The notes: generated from the sequence alone by a model not told the origin. Shown: positions 35,454 to 45,092, counted from the stretch's first letter. The stretch is 64,000 nt of DNA from Caldilineaceae bacterium (GCA_958295845.1 OY282376.1:4849022-4913021), one strand, 5' to 3'. Numbers and translations are program-made.

Positions 35454-37289
35454 CTACCGTGCTTCTTCCGGCTGCTCGACTGTGTCCACGAATTGCCCGA
35501 AGACCCATCCGGGCTGGCCGTGATTGTCGATCTGCCACCAGTTCCCCACCACATTCCTGCCTGTGATCGGATACTGATAGCCAGGTACGGTCGTGTCGAT
35601 GACAGGGAAGCGACTGCCAGGACCGCTATACACGTTCATGCGGCGGCTGAAGGTCAACACTGCTTCAGTTGCCGCCAGCAGAGGAGGTAGCGGAAATCGG
35701 GCCACGATCTGGACGCTGCCCTCGTTGACCAGCTCAACCAGGTCGTCATATACCCACCCTGGCCGGCCGTTATCGTCGATGCGCCACCAGTCGCCGGCCA
35801 TATTTCTGCCAGTAATCAGATACTGGCGTCCAGGTACGACTTCGCCGACGATAGGATGGCCGTTGTCCGGCCCCGCGCGCAGGTTCGCTCGCCGGTTGAC
35901 GGTCATCGCCGCCTCAGTCACCGGCAGTATAGAAGGTGCGGGGAATCTGACGACGGCCACCTGCGCGCCCCCCACGGCAACAGGTGTGACCAACTCGCCG
36001 AAAACCCATCCGGTCTGGCCATGTTTGTCGATCTGCCACCAGTCGCCTGCCTGGTTTTTGCCCGTGATCAGATACTGCTGGCCGGCTAACGCCACGCCGA
36101 TTACGGGGTTACTGGCGCCAGGGCCGCTGCGCACATTGACGCGCCGGTCGATCATCGCGACAGGAACCGATACGGGTGCGTCGGGGATATTGGCAGCCAC
36201 AAGAGGATCGGAGACCCAGCCGGGCTGACCGTCATAGCTAATCCGCCACCAGTTTCCCGTAAAGTCTCGTTCCAGAATTGAGTACTGCTTTCCGGCAGAA
36301 ACCTTGCCAATTATGGGACTGAATCGGGCGGGCTCGTTATGGACGAACAGCGTCCGATTGGTAATTGCTATCGGACCGGCCTCAGGTTCTGACCCGCGGT
36401 GGTCGCCGGCCCACTGCACACGCCGCACCATCTCTGCTAGCAGCGGTTCCAACTCTTCAAACACCTCGCCTCGGATGGAAAAGGTCAGAACAAGCAGATA
36501 CTCGCCATCGGGCGAGAGAAGGACAACCTGCCAGCCGGCTGTTCGGGAACCGGTGAGTACAGATTGGGAGGTTGTCGGGACAGGCACAGCGCCTCGGAAT
36601 CGGACCGAAACTGCCTCCTCCCTGTGGGGCCGTAACCTGGTGACCAGATCGAAGCTGTCGACGTCGGTCCCGATCTGCCGGTCCAATGCGGCGGCAGCGC
36701 CTTGCCCAAACTCGTACAGTGCGAGGCCTCTTGCAGGGAAAATCTCCACAATGACGCTGTTGGCATGCAGAAGTTCAGGAGGATCCTGCGGGAAGGCGAA
36801 GCCAGAGCCAATCAACGAACTCGGCTGTACAGTCGACTGCAACGCCATCAGCAGATCCACGATTTCCGCTCTGCCCAGCACTGCCATGTCCTGCTGCACG
36901 GCAGCTAGCCGCGCACCGTCGAAGAAGAGCCATCCCGGTGGGTAATGTATCGTCAGACCATGCGCTACATCTTCGAACGCCCGCCAGTCTGCCGAGACCT
37001 TATGGGATTCCGGAGCCGCCGCCTGCGGGGTGACCTCTGATTCTTGTTCGCCTGGCGCCGGTGTGGACGCAGGTGAGGGAAACTGAGAAGAAGGGAACTG
37101 CAAGGAAGAGAGGAATCCGCTTGATATTGCGTCAAGCTTGCCGGAGGTTACGGGCGCGTTGTGGCTGGCAAGCGAGACCCCGCGACGAGCAGTAGTTGAA
37201 TCAGAAAGCAACTGTGATTCAGGGGCCGCACGAGCGAACCAGCCTAGGCAAAAAAGGCATAGTGGCACAAGGTATAAAATTGCCCGCAT
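35454..37289 (-). CDS. Exported protein with one alpha/beta module and four SH3b domains
   Basis: A 611-residue relative of its two neighbours. A signal peptide (RAILYLVPLCLFCLGWFARA) precedes a Ser/Pro-rich linker. One copy of the shared module follows at about 100-300, from DWRAFEDVAHGLTIHYPPGW to LLAEMVRRVQWAG. Four SH3b domains then come at about 310-375, 385-440, 465-525 and 545-600. Each has the pattern R-x-NVRSGPG...PVIG, GQQYLITG, GDWWQI and GWVF. Such SH3b arrays bind peptidoglycan or other surface glycans in known proteins; the ligand here is unknown. It sits 68 bp from each neighbour on the same strand. Confidence 0.75.
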   Translation of the reverse strand: MRAILYLVPLCLFCLGWFARAAPESQLLSDSTTARRGVSLASHNAPVTSGKLDAISSGFLSSLQFPSSQFPSPASTPAPGEQESEVTPQAAAPESHKVSADWRAFEDVAHGLTIHYPPGWLFFDGARLAAVQQDMAVLGRAEIVDLLMALQSTVQPSSLIGSGFAFPQDPPELLHANSVIVEIFPARGLALYEFGQGAAAALDRQIGTDVDSFDLVTRLRPHREEAVSVRFRGAVPVPTTSQSVLTGSRTAGWQVVLLSPDGEYLLVLTFSIRGEVFEELEPLLAEMVRRVQWAGDHRGSEPEAGPIAITNRTLFVHNEPARFSPIIGKVSAGKQYSILERDFTGNWWRISYDGQPGWVSDPLVAANIPDAPVSVPVAMIDRRVNVRSGPGASNPVIGVALAGQQYLITGKNQAGDWWQIDKHGQTGWVFGELVTPVAVGGAQVAVVRFPAPSILPVTEAAMTVNRRANLRAGPDNGHPIVGEVVPGRQYLITGRNMAGDWWRIDDNGRPGWVYDDLVELVNEGSVQIVARFPLPPLLAATEAVLTFSRRMNVYSGPGSRFPVIDTTVPGYQYPITGRNVVGNWWQIDNHGQPGWVFGQFVDTVEQPEEAR

Positions 37290-37356
37290 ACGTGCTTCCA
37301 GACCTCAGTTATCCGTGAGTTGTGAAATGTGAACGGAGGATTCCACGAACCACAGT

Positions 37357-38223
37357 TCACCCGAGCCACTGGACGCGCTGCACCATCTCTGTCAACAGCG
37401 GCTCCAACTCCGCAAAATCTTCGCTGCGGATACTAAAGGTAAGGACGACAATCCTCTCTGCATCCGGTGAAAGAACGCCCACCTGCCAGCCAACGATTTC
37501 CATATCCGGCTGATTGAAAAGGGCGCCTTCTGAACGGTAACGGACCGATGCTACCTCCGCGCCTGCGGACCGCAGACCGGCAACCACTTCGGCGCTATCC
37601 ACCTTGAAACCTTCCATGCTGTCCAGTTGCGCAGCGATCATTTGCGCGATCAGTTGCAGTGGCAGTCCTTCGGTGTGGAAGAAGATAGCGTTGATGTTAT
37701 TGACAAACCTGGTGTCAGAGGAATTACCGACGGCGAATGGGAAGCCCAGACCGACATAATGGTCTTCCTGCTGTATCGCCTGTGCGGATGTTGCCAACAA
37801 CGCCCTGATTTCGTCGCTGCTGGCCCTCTCGCCCAACTCCTCCAAGAGTTCCGTCAGCTCTTTCCTTGTCGGATCGACGAACAGCCATCCCGGCGGATAG
37901 GAAATAGAGAGCCCGCGTGTCTCATCGATATATGTTTGCCAGGCGGTCGCGGTAAACGGTGGAGGGGTAGCGATGGCCGGTGGCGGAGGTGGTTCCGGGT
38001 CGGCGGTGGCCGGCACCGTAGGCGGTTCCGTCGCGACGGTGGACGTCGAATCCGGCTTAGCAGCGACAGTCGGCTCCACAGTAGCCTGTGGTTTCCTTTG
38101 CGCTGACGAAACCGGCAACTGTTCACTGGCGGGCGGCGACCCGGGTTGGATGGGGACGCAGCCGGCCAGGACAAATGCCATGCAGACCGACGCGAGCAGA
38201 AACAGACGGGAAACCCCCTGCAT
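37357..38223 (-). CDS. Lipoprotein with a single alpha/beta module
   Basis: The shortest member of the three-gene family at 288 residues. I chose ATG 38223 because it puts a clean lipoprotein signal at the start (MQGVSRLFLLASVCMAFVLAGC, with the lipobox Cys near residue 22). An upstream ATG at 38295 would overlap uvrA and bury the signal. A Pro/Thr-rich linker covers about 30-95, then the shared module runs from TAWQTYIDETRGLSISYPPGW to LLTEMVQRVQWLG, the very end. There is no SH3b domain. It lies directly downstream of uvrA on the same strand, so read-through could link it to uvrA expression. Confidence 0.75.
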   Translation of the reverse strand: MQGVSRLFLLASVCMAFVLAGCVPIQPGSPPASEQLPVSSAQRKPQATVEPTVAAKPDSTSTVATEPPTVPATADPEPPPPPAIATPPPFTATAWQTYIDETRGLSISYPPGWLFVDPTRKELTELLEELGERASSDEIRALLATSAQAIQQEDHYVGLGFPFAVGNSSDTRFVNNINAIFFHTEGLPLQLIAQMIAAQLDSMEGFKVDSAEVVAGLRSAGAEVASVRYRSEGALFNQPDMEIVGWQVGVLSPDAERIVVLTFSIRSEDFAELEPLLTEMVQRVQWLG

Positions 38224-38287
38224 GCGCTTCGTCCCCTTCTCAACCAGACCAGCGGCTGCGGCCATCGCAGAAACTGGTCTGCGGCCG

Positions 38288-41242
38288 CTAAGCACTAACC
38301 ATTTCTCGAAGGCAGTTCTGCAGGAACTGACCGGTATAACTCTTCTCGACAGCCGCGACCTGCTCAGGGGTGCCCTCAGCCACTACGAAACCGCCCTTGC
38401 CCCCGCCTTCCGGCCCCATGTCGATCACCCAGTCGCAGTTCTTGATCACATCCAGATTGTGCTCGATGACCAGTACGGTGTTGCCCCGGTCCGCCAATTC
38501 GTGTATGACGGCGAGTAGCTTGCGCACATCTTCGAAATGGAGCCCTGTCGTCGGCTCATCAAGGATGTAGAAAGTGTTTCCGGTGTCGCGGCGGCTCAAC
38601 TCTTTGCTCAGTTTGATTCGCTGCGCTTCGCCCCCCGACAGCGTGGTCGCCGGCTGTCCCAGGCGAATGTAGCCCAGCCCGACAGCCATCAGCGTTTGCA
38701 AGCGGGAGCGAAGGCGAGGGATGTTCTGGAAGAAGTCCAACGCCTCTTCGACGGTCATGTTCAAAACATCGGAGATCGATTTGCCGCGGAAGCGGATTTC
38801 GAGCGTTTCGCGGTTGTAACGGTCGCCGTGACACTCCTCGCAGGAGACGTAGACGTCGGGCAGAAACTGCATTTCGATCCTGATGATGCCGTCGCCGCGG
38901 CAGGCCTCACAGCGGCCGCCCTTGACGTTAAAGCTGAAGCGTCCTGCCTTATATCCGCGGGCTTTTGCTTCGGGGATGCTGGCGAACAGTTCGCGCATCG
39001 GTGTAAAGAGTCCGACATAGGTTGCCGGATTGCTGCGGGGTGTCCGCCCGATCGGGCTCTGGTCGATCTCGATAACCTTATCCAGATGCTCGATACCCTC
39101 AATTCTCTCGCAGCTGCCAGGGCGCGCCTTAGCCCGGTAGAAGCTCTGTGCCAGCCGTTTGTAAAGCACTTCCACCACCAGGCTGGACTTGCCGCTGCCG
39201 CTCACTCCGGTCACCGCGATCAGCCGGCCCAACGGGAAGCGTACATCCACCTTTTTCAGGTTGTTCTCGGTGGCGCCGCGTACATGCAGATACTCCCCGT
39301 TTCCTTCGCGCCGGTCCATCGGTATCTCAATGCGCCTCTCGCCGCGAATGAACTGTGCGGTCAGACTTTCCTGGTGTTCGACGAAGGCATCCCGCAGCGC
39401 AGAAACGACCACCTCGCCGCCGTGTTCACCGGCCCCCGGCCCCATATCCACAACCCAATCGGCCGCGCGGATCGTCTCCTCGTCATGCTCGACCACGAGC
39501 ACCGTGTTTCCCAGATCCCGCATTCCCTTCAGGGTGTTGATGAGCCGTACATTGTCTCGCTGGTGCAGACCAATACTCGGCTCATCCAAAATGTAGAGGA
39601 CGCCCATCAACTGGCTGCCAATCTGCGTAGCCAGCCGGATTCGCTGCGACTCGCCGCCGGAAAGAGATACGGCGGTGCGGTTGAGCGTCAGATAGTCCAG
39701 CCCTACGTTCACCATGAACTCCAACCGCGCTTCGATCTCTCTCAATACCTGACCGCCGATCGCGAGCTGGCGAGGGGCGAAGAGCGGTTCGGCGCCGTTA
39801 CGCCCTGCGGCCGCCTTCACCCAGATCAGTGAATCGCTGACGGACATCGCCGTAATGTCATGGATGCTCTTGCCGGCAACCGTTACCGCAAGCGCCATTG
39901 GCCGCAGCCGCCGCCCTTCGCATTCGGGGCAGGGGTTGATGCCCATGAAATCTTCCAGCTTGTTACGGATCCAATCGCTGTCGGTTTCCCGGTAGCGCCG
40001 CTGCAGGTTGGGGAGCACACCTATATATTGCGTCTCGTAGTTGCGCTCGTAGCCGCGGGCGTTGCGATAATGCACGTGCACCTTCTCCCGCCCCGGCGGT
40101 CCGAACAGGATGATATCCCGCTGTTTGCTGCTTAACTCTTTGACCGGCGCGGTGCGGGGAATCGAAAACTGTTGGCAGACCGAGCGCAGTAGCTGCTTGT
40201 AGTAGCCCTCGTCACCGTTACCGGGGTTCGCGCCTTGCCAGGGCCGCACGGCTCCTTCGGCGATACTGAGATCATTATCCAGAATCAGGTCGGGGTCGAA
40301 TTCCTTTTGTACGCCCAGCCCGTCACACGATGGACAGGCCCCGTGCGGGCTGTTGAAGCTGAAGGTGCGCGGCTCGATCTCGGTAAAGCTGAGGCCGCAG
40401 CGCATGCAGGCGAAGTGCTCGCTGAAGACCCGGTCGTTGGTGACCTCGCGCAGGCTGCCGTTGCCGTCAACAGGTACGCGCTTCACTTCGGAAACGATCG
40501 CTGAGCCCTCGCCCAGTTTGAGCGCCGTCTCCACCGAGTCGGTGAGCCGCGTGCGATCGGTGCCCGGCAGCACGCTCCCGGGGTCGTCCGGGTCGGACCG
40601 CTCTGCCCGCACGATGATGCGGTCGATCACGGCTTCGATGGTGTGCATCTTGTACCGATCCAACTCAGGCGCCTCGCCGACCTCGAACAGTTCGCCGTTC
40701 ACGCGCACTCGCACATAGCCTTGCGACTGTAGGTCGTCGAAGACACCCTTATGCTCGCCTTTACGATCTTTGATGATCGGGGCCAGAATCAGCAGACGGG
40801 CGCCCTCCTCCATCTCCAGAATTGAGTTGACGATCTGCTGCGGCGTCTGCTGGGTGATCGGATCGCCGCACTCGGGGCAATGGGGCTGTCCCACGCGTGC
40901 GAAAAGGAGACGCAGGTAGTCGTAGACTTCGGTGACGGTGCCTACGGTTGAGCGGGGATTGCGCCCGGCCCCCTTTTGGTCGATAGAAATCGCGGGGCTG
41001 AGTCCTTCGATCTGGTCCACATCCGGCTTTTCCATCAAGCCGAGGAACTGTCGCGCATAAGAGGAAAGAGACTCGACGTAGCGGCGCTGCCCTTCGGCGT
41101 AGATTGTATCGAAGGCCAGGCTGCTCTTGCCGCTGCCGCTCAGCCCGGTGATCACTGTCAGTTTGTCACGAGGGATCTCCAGATCCACGTTGCGCAGATT
41201 GTGCTCGCGTGCGCCGCGTATGATCAGCTTATCAAGCGCCAT
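38288..41242 (-). CDS. uvrA: Excinuclease ABC subunit A
   Basis: Damage-recognition ATPase of nucleotide excision repair. Two ABC modules are evident. The first has Walker A TGLSGSGKSSL (about 32-42) and signature LSGGESQRIRLA (about 525). The second has TGVSGSGKSSL (about 680), signature LSGGEAQRIKL (about 866) and Walker B ILDEPTTGLH. Zinc-binding cysteine pairs are present in HCPECGD, CMRCG with CPSCDG, and CEACRGDG with CEECHG. Length, 984 residues, is slightly longer than E. coli UvrA. A consensus-like promoter and an SOS box precede it. Confidence 0.97.
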   Translation of the reverse strand: MALDKLIIRGAREHNLRNVDLEIPRDKLTVITGLSGSGKSSLAFDTIYAEGQRRYVESLSSYARQFLGLMEKPDVDQIEGLSPAISIDQKGAGRNPRSTVGTVTEVYDYLRLLFARVGQPHCPECGDPITQQTPQQIVNSILEMEEGARLLILAPIIKDRKGEHKGVFDDLQSQGYVRVRVNGELFEVGEAPELDRYKMHTIEAVIDRIIVRAERSDPDDPGSVLPGTDRTRLTDSVETALKLGEGSAIVSEVKRVPVDGNGSLREVTNDRVFSEHFACMRCGLSFTEIEPRTFSFNSPHGACPSCDGLGVQKEFDPDLILDNDLSIAEGAVRPWQGANPGNGDEGYYKQLLRSVCQQFSIPRTAPVKELSSKQRDIILFGPPGREKVHVHYRNARGYERNYETQYIGVLPNLQRRYRETDSDWIRNKLEDFMGINPCPECEGRRLRPMALAVTVAGKSIHDITAMSVSDSLIWVKAAAGRNGAEPLFAPRQLAIGGQVLREIEARLEFMVNVGLDYLTLNRTAVSLSGGESQRIRLATQIGSQLMGVLYILDEPSIGLHQRDNVRLINTLKGMRDLGNTVLVVEHDEETIRAADWVVDMGPGAGEHGGEVVVSALRDAFVEHQESLTAQFIRGERRIEIPMDRREGNGEYLHVRGATENNLKKVDVRFPLGRLIAVTGVSGSGKSSLVVEVLYKRLAQSFYRAKARPGSCERIEGIEHLDKVIEIDQSPIGRTPRSNPATYVGLFTPMRELFASIPEAKARGYKAGRFSFNVKGGRCEACRGDGIIRIEMQFLPDVYVSCEECHGDRYNRETLEIRFRGKSISDVLNMTVEEALDFFQNIPRLRSRLQTLMAVGLGYIRLGQPATTLSGGEAQRIKLSKELSRRDTGNTFYILDEPTTGLHFEDVRKLLAVIHELADRGNTVLVIEHNLDVIKNCDWVIDMGPEGGGKGGFVVAEGTPEQVAAVEKSYTGQFLQNCLREMVSA

Positions 41243-41322
41243 GCAACCTCCGGGAAGTTTTCAGTTTCTTGTCCTCAGTTGTTGGGCTGCCGATCGCGGC
41301 GCCCACCAATCGCGTTACCCAT

Positions 41323-41334
41323 GAACAAATGTTC
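41323..41334. promoter_or_regulatory. LexA/SOS box upstream of uvrA
   Basis: GAACAAATGTTC is an exact GAAC-N4-GTTC match with centre AAAT (fits RNRY). It lies about 80 bp before the uvrA start codon and about 12 bases after the predicted -10, so it would cover the transcription start. Confidence 0.8.
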
Positions 41335-41346
41335 TTTGATGGGCCA

Positions 41347-41375
41347 ATGGTACCATGATTGGTCACAACTGTCCA
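41347..41375 (-). promoter_or_regulatory. Putative uvrA promoter
   Basis: Read on the minus strand: -35 TGGACA (41375-41370), 17-base spacer, -10 TACCAT (41352-41347). The SOS box sits directly downstream. Confidence 0.5.
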
Positions 41376-41610
41376 TTAACCGAAAGCATATCATACCAAA
41401 ACGTCCCGACTCTTGAGAAAGCGCTGGGGCGTTCCGATTTTTTGCCAAACGTGGGGAGAAACTCGGGCGTTTCGCCAGGGATTTACACTGGAGGGCGGGA
41501 CGATCGCCTGGTTTACCGGGTTGGAAGCCCAAATAGACCGGCCTGATCGCTGTGCTGTGCAATATGTCTACGATCTGTCTACGAACTGCGAACAGCGTTA
41601 AATTCCGGCT
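41376..41610. other. Non-coding gap between uvrA and the Nudix gene
   Basis: The rest of this gap shows no gene, repeat or strong hairpin. Short frames on both strands here have no ribosome sites. Confidence 0.4.
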
Positions 41611-42318
41611 TCACTCCTGGTGCGTGCTGTGCTGCCAGGTCGACTGCGGCTGCCAACGCGGCTGATCGTAAAAGGGTCGCAGAGAAGGGTCTTCCTGCCA
41701 CTCGAAAGCGAAACGGATACGGGTGGGGTGGGCAGCGTGCAGGTCATCCCAAGGGAGATCCTGCGGCGCAAACCAGCCAACGTCCAGCGTCTCGCGAGTG
41801 ACAATTGGGGTTCCTTCGACGTGGCGGGCGGCGAAGAGCAGGCAGTAGAGATGATGCAGACCGCCGCCGCCGTGATAGTTGTTGTCGAACATGCCCAGGA
41901 ATCCGCTGAGAGCCACGCGGCAGCCGGTCTCTTCCCATACCTCGCGCACCGCGCCATCCGCCGGTAGTTCGTTTACCTCGCACCACCCGCCCGGCAGCGC
42001 CCAAAGTCCGTTGTCCGTCCGTTGGATCAGGAGGATGCGGCCGGCGTCATCGAAGACGGCCGTATCCACCACTGTATACGGAGAAACGTAGCGCCTATCA
42101 TCGAAGAAGTGGCGCTGGATTTTCGGCAGCGGACGCGCGTCCACCAGGGCTGTCAACTCGGCACACAGAGCCAGCATCTCCTCGAAGGTTTCGGTCTGGT
42201 AAGGATTGTCGGCAAATCGCAAGCCGTTGTTGCTCAGCGCACGCAGCTTGCCGGCAACATGCAGGATCGTCTCTTCCGGCGACCCTTCCTCCATAATTCT
42301 CCGGTCATTCGTTCCCAT
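41611..42318 (-). CDS. Nudix hydrolase with N-terminal Nudix_N-like domain
   Basis: Mg-dependent hydrolase of a nucleoside-diphosphate-linked substrate. The Nudix box is complete, GWCEVNELPADGAVREVWEETG (about residues 130-151, pattern G-x5-E-x7-RE-x2-EE-x-G). The N-terminal 70 residues (LHVAGKLRALSNNGLRFADNPYQTE) match the helical domain common in ADP-ribose or NAD-type Nudix proteins of Gram-positives, pointing to ADP-sugar substrates (inference). I prefer ATG 42318, which has GGGAG 5 bases upstream, over the longer frame starting at 42351. Length is 235 residues. Confidence 0.87.
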   Translation of the reverse strand: MGTNDRRIMEEGSPEETILHVAGKLRALSNNGLRFADNPYQTETFEEMLALCAELTALVDARPLPKIQRHFFDDRRYVSPYTVVDTAVFDDAGRILLIQRTDNGLWALPGGWCEVNELPADGAVREVWEETGCRVALSGFLGMFDNNYHGGGGLHHLYCLLFAARHVEGTPIVTRETLDVGWFAPQDLPWDDLHAAHPTRIRFAFEWQEDPSLRPFYDQPRWQPQSTWQHSTHQE

Positions 42319-42366
42319 CATCACTCCCACTCGTACAGTCAGATAAGCCACTAATTCAGTTGGCCA

Positions 42367-42903
42367 TCAACCACTGCTATCCAGTCCCTTCTCCATCGCC
42401 AGAAGACGCACCAGGCGCTTGCCTGAACGGATGCGCTGCGCCTCGCCGGTCAGGGTAAAGCCGAGGGACTGGAAAAACCTGAGCGCACCGGGGTTGAACT
42501 GCTCGACGCCCAATTTGGCCTCGCGCACACCACCTTCTGCAGCAAGCCACGGCTCCAGCAGGGCCCAGGCACTGGTGCCTACCCGCTGCCGCTGGAATGG
42601 CTCCGCAACCATCAGTATGCCGATATAACCTGTTTCGGGATCCGGCCAGTGCAGACGGAAGTCGATCAGGCCCACCATTTGCGCACCGGCTTCGGGGTTG
42701 CCCGGTTCATTCGCGGCGACAATCCCCAGCCCCATACGGCCCGCCTCGGCCTCGATCGCTTGCAGGTCACGCGCCGACTGCCCGGCGGGCGCCTGGGCCA
42801 GATGATACATCGCCCAGTAGGCCGGGGACAGTTCGTATACCCGTTGCAGCGCGTCGGCGTGCAACGAGGCATCCAGGGGAATCAGAGAGATGGAGAGCGT
42901 CAT
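42367..42903 (-). CDS. GNAT-family N-acetyltransferase
   Basis: Acetyl-CoA-dependent acetyltransferase of unknown substrate. The fold is seen in MVGLIDFRLHWPDPETGYIG, the acetyl-CoA loop VAEPFQRQRVGTSAW (Q-x-x-x-VG-T), and the final NPGALRFFQSLGF motif. The chosen start, ATG 42903, overlaps the stop of the dynamin gene in an ATGA quartet, showing coupling. The open frame to 42963 would add 20 residues lying inside that gene. The product is 178 residues. Confidence 0.83.
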   Translation of the reverse strand: MTLSISLIPLDASLHADALQRVYELSPAYWAMYHLAQAPAGQSARDLQAIEAEAGRMGLGIVAANEPGNPEAGAQMVGLIDFRLHWPDPETGYIGILMVAEPFQRQRVGTSAWALLEPWLAAEGGVREAKLGVEQFNPGALRFFQSLGFTLTGEAQRIRSGKRLVRLLAMEKGLDSSG

Positions 42904-44708
42904 GACGGCAGGGGCGTGCGGCTCGCGGCCAGCGCCTCCACGCTGCGCCGCAGCCCTTTCCACTCGCCCTCGGCGCGCTGCAGATCGGCCGCGAGCGTCT
43001 CCAGCTTCTCCCGCTCCACGCGCACGAAGCGGGTGTAGGGCGCAACCGCCTCGCGGATTCGCTGCACACTGCCTGTCAGCTCCGCATCAAACTGCTGGCT
43101 GATGGCGGTGTCAAGCCGCCGGCGTAGGTCGCCGATGCGGGCGCGCAGCTGGGCCTTCACCTTTTGCCGCCGGTAGGGGAGCACGTAGAGGCCGAGCGCG
43201 GCGAGGGCGCTGGCGCCGAGGACACCGGTCACATCGAGAAAGGTCGTATTCAGAATTACCACGAGGATCGCGCCGAGGCCGATGGCGCCGGCTTCGACCG
43301 CGGCCGTTTGCAGGATGGCCCGCTGCACGTCCTTGGCAAGCTTCAGCGCCTCGGCTTCGCGATCATAGGAGTCGACCACCTCCTGTGCGCTGCGCCCAAT
43401 GCTCTTGAGCAGATTCTGACGGTTGAAATCGAATTCGCCCCGCACATGGCCGATCATCTGGTCGGTGTGCTGGAGTGAGCGGCGCTCGATGAACTCCATC
43501 ACCGCCTGCCACTGGCGGTAGTCACGCTCGATCAGCCAGTCGATCAACTCGTCGACATGCCGCTCGACCGCCCGGCTGCTGTCGGCCAGGACGCGGCGTT
43601 CGAACTCACCTCGCAGGCGCTCGCTGTTGACCAGTTCGACGATACGGATAATGCGCAGATTCTCGTCGAAGAAACGGTCGCCGCGCTCCGCCATTTCGTA
43701 GAGTACGTTATCGACGCGATCGCTCTGGTAGCGGAAATCCCGCTGCATATCGTTTTGGTAGGCCGCCAGCTGCTGGTCGATGGCGTCCAGCGCCTGGAAA
43801 TCGCCCTTGAGCAGGGACTGTCGCTGCCTGATCACTTCCTGGTAGTTGGCGATCAGCGCGGCCGCGATACCGACCGGGTTGGAGAGTTGCAGCCGCACGC
43901 GCTCTCCGGCGTCGAGAAAGTCAAGAATGTACTGCTCCAGTGGGCCGAACTGACTGCGCTGCCAGATCGAGGCGTGGGAGGATCTTCTCGAATCTTCTGT
44001 CTCCTCGTTACTCTCTCCCGATTTCTTTGCTTCCAGTGCGAGGCGGGCGCTGACGGCGAAGATAGCCGGCGACACGCCAAGCAGCTCGTGGGCGTTCCGG
44101 CGCACGAACTCCAGCACCTCTTGTTGCTCCGTTTCGGTGGTCAGCAACTCGATCTTGTTGACCACGATCACGATCTTTTTGCCCCAGTCGCGGATCTGTT
44201 GGAGGAAGGCGCGCTCCGATTCACTGAATGGCCGGTCTGCGCTGGTGACGAAGAGGACAAGGTCGCTGCGAGGCACAAAATGCTCGGTCAGCTCCTGGTG
44301 CTGGCGGATGACGGCATTGGTGCCCGGCGTGTCGACCAGATTGACCTCCTGCAGCCAGGGAACGGGCAGACGGCGTACGGCCATGCCCTGGTCAGCGCCC
44401 GGCTGCTCGGCGGCATCGCTGTGGCGGATCAGAACCAGTTCGCTGGTGGTGGGTACGACGCCTTCGGGCAGATATTCTTGCCCCAGCAACGCGTTGATCA
44501 CCGCGCTCTTGCCGGCATTGAACTCACCCACCACCACCATCAGGAAAAGCTCCTCCAGTTGGGCCAGCGCATTGCGGATCAGCCCAAGGTCGGCGTCGGG
44601 CGCGTCAAGGCGCGCGAGGGAAACCTGCAGGTCGCCCAGCAGTTGACGCTCTTTCTGTAGAATTCGGCCCTGCTCAGCGGTCAGTACCTGCTGCACGCTC
44701 TTTCTCAA
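42900..44708 (-). CDS. Dynamin-family GTPase (bacterial dynamin-like protein)
   Basis: Large GTPase probably acting on membranes. The GTPase domain has G1 VVVGEFNAGKSAVINALLG (about 57-75), G2 threonines in GVVPTTSELV, G3 DTPGTNAV and G4 VVNKIELL. The middle is a long helical stalk (about 270-455). A hydrophobic hairpin at about 460-510 (GAIGLGAILVVILNTTFLDV; GASALAALGLYVLP) is the membrane paddle. A coiled coil closes the 602 residues. Relatives (BDLP, DynA, LeoA) take part in membrane fusion, envelope stress or phage resistance. A single dynamin with a coupled GNAT is an uncommon pairing. Confidence 0.87.
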   Translation of the reverse strand: MRKSVQQVLTAEQGRILQKERQLLGDLQVSLARLDAPDADLGLIRNALAQLEELFLMVVVGEFNAGKSAVINALLGQEYLPEGVVPTTSELVLIRHSDAAEQPGADQGMAVRRLPVPWLQEVNLVDTPGTNAVIRQHQELTEHFVPRSDLVLFVTSADRPFSESERAFLQQIRDWGKKIVIVVNKIELLTTETEQQEVLEFVRRNAHELLGVSPAIFAVSARLALEAKKSGESNEETEDSRRSSHASIWQRSQFGPLEQYILDFLDAGERVRLQLSNPVGIAAALIANYQEVIRQRQSLLKGDFQALDAIDQQLAAYQNDMQRDFRYQSDRVDNVLYEMAERGDRFFDENLRIIRIVELVNSERLRGEFERRVLADSSRAVERHVDELIDWLIERDYRQWQAVMEFIERRSLQHTDQMIGHVRGEFDFNRQNLLKSIGRSAQEVVDSYDREAEALKLAKDVQRAILQTAAVEAGAIGLGAILVVILNTTFLDVTGVLGASALAALGLYVLPYRRQKVKAQLRARIGDLRRRLDTAISQQFDAELTGSVQRIREAVAPYTRFVRVEREKLETLAADLQRAEGEWKGLRRSVEALAASRTPLPS

Positions 44709-45092
44709 TATAAGCTGATATCCATGTCAGAAGCGGCACGGGGCATTCTAGCACAGGGGCGCTAGCCTTCATATCACCGGGGAGGTGATGGGGCGGGATT
44801 TTCGGAATCGGGGCTGGTTACGGTCGAAAAGGGGGCGCGTTCGAGCTACTGTTCCGCTTGGCGCGCCACATGTATAGCTGGCCCCGATTACTAGACCACG
44901 AAATGGAGAAAATGAGCGCCTACATTGAGGTTGGGTATCGGAGCCTCTGCCGGCGGTGCCCCCTTGGATGAACTCACGCTCCAATGTGAAATAGACGCGG
45001 CCGAACACGCCGGCTCTGCGTTGTTCTGTCGTCAGATATGATGTAAAGTCAAGTTGAATTTTAGACGTAGACATCCCGTAAACGCTCTTTCC
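44709..45092. other. Gap between the dynamin gene and Fic gene 1
   Basis: A divergent intergenic region of about 380 bp. I see no RNA gene or repeat. The 90 bases before the Fic gene are AT-richer and probably contain its promoter, but no strong -35/-10 pair stands out. Confidence 0.4.
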
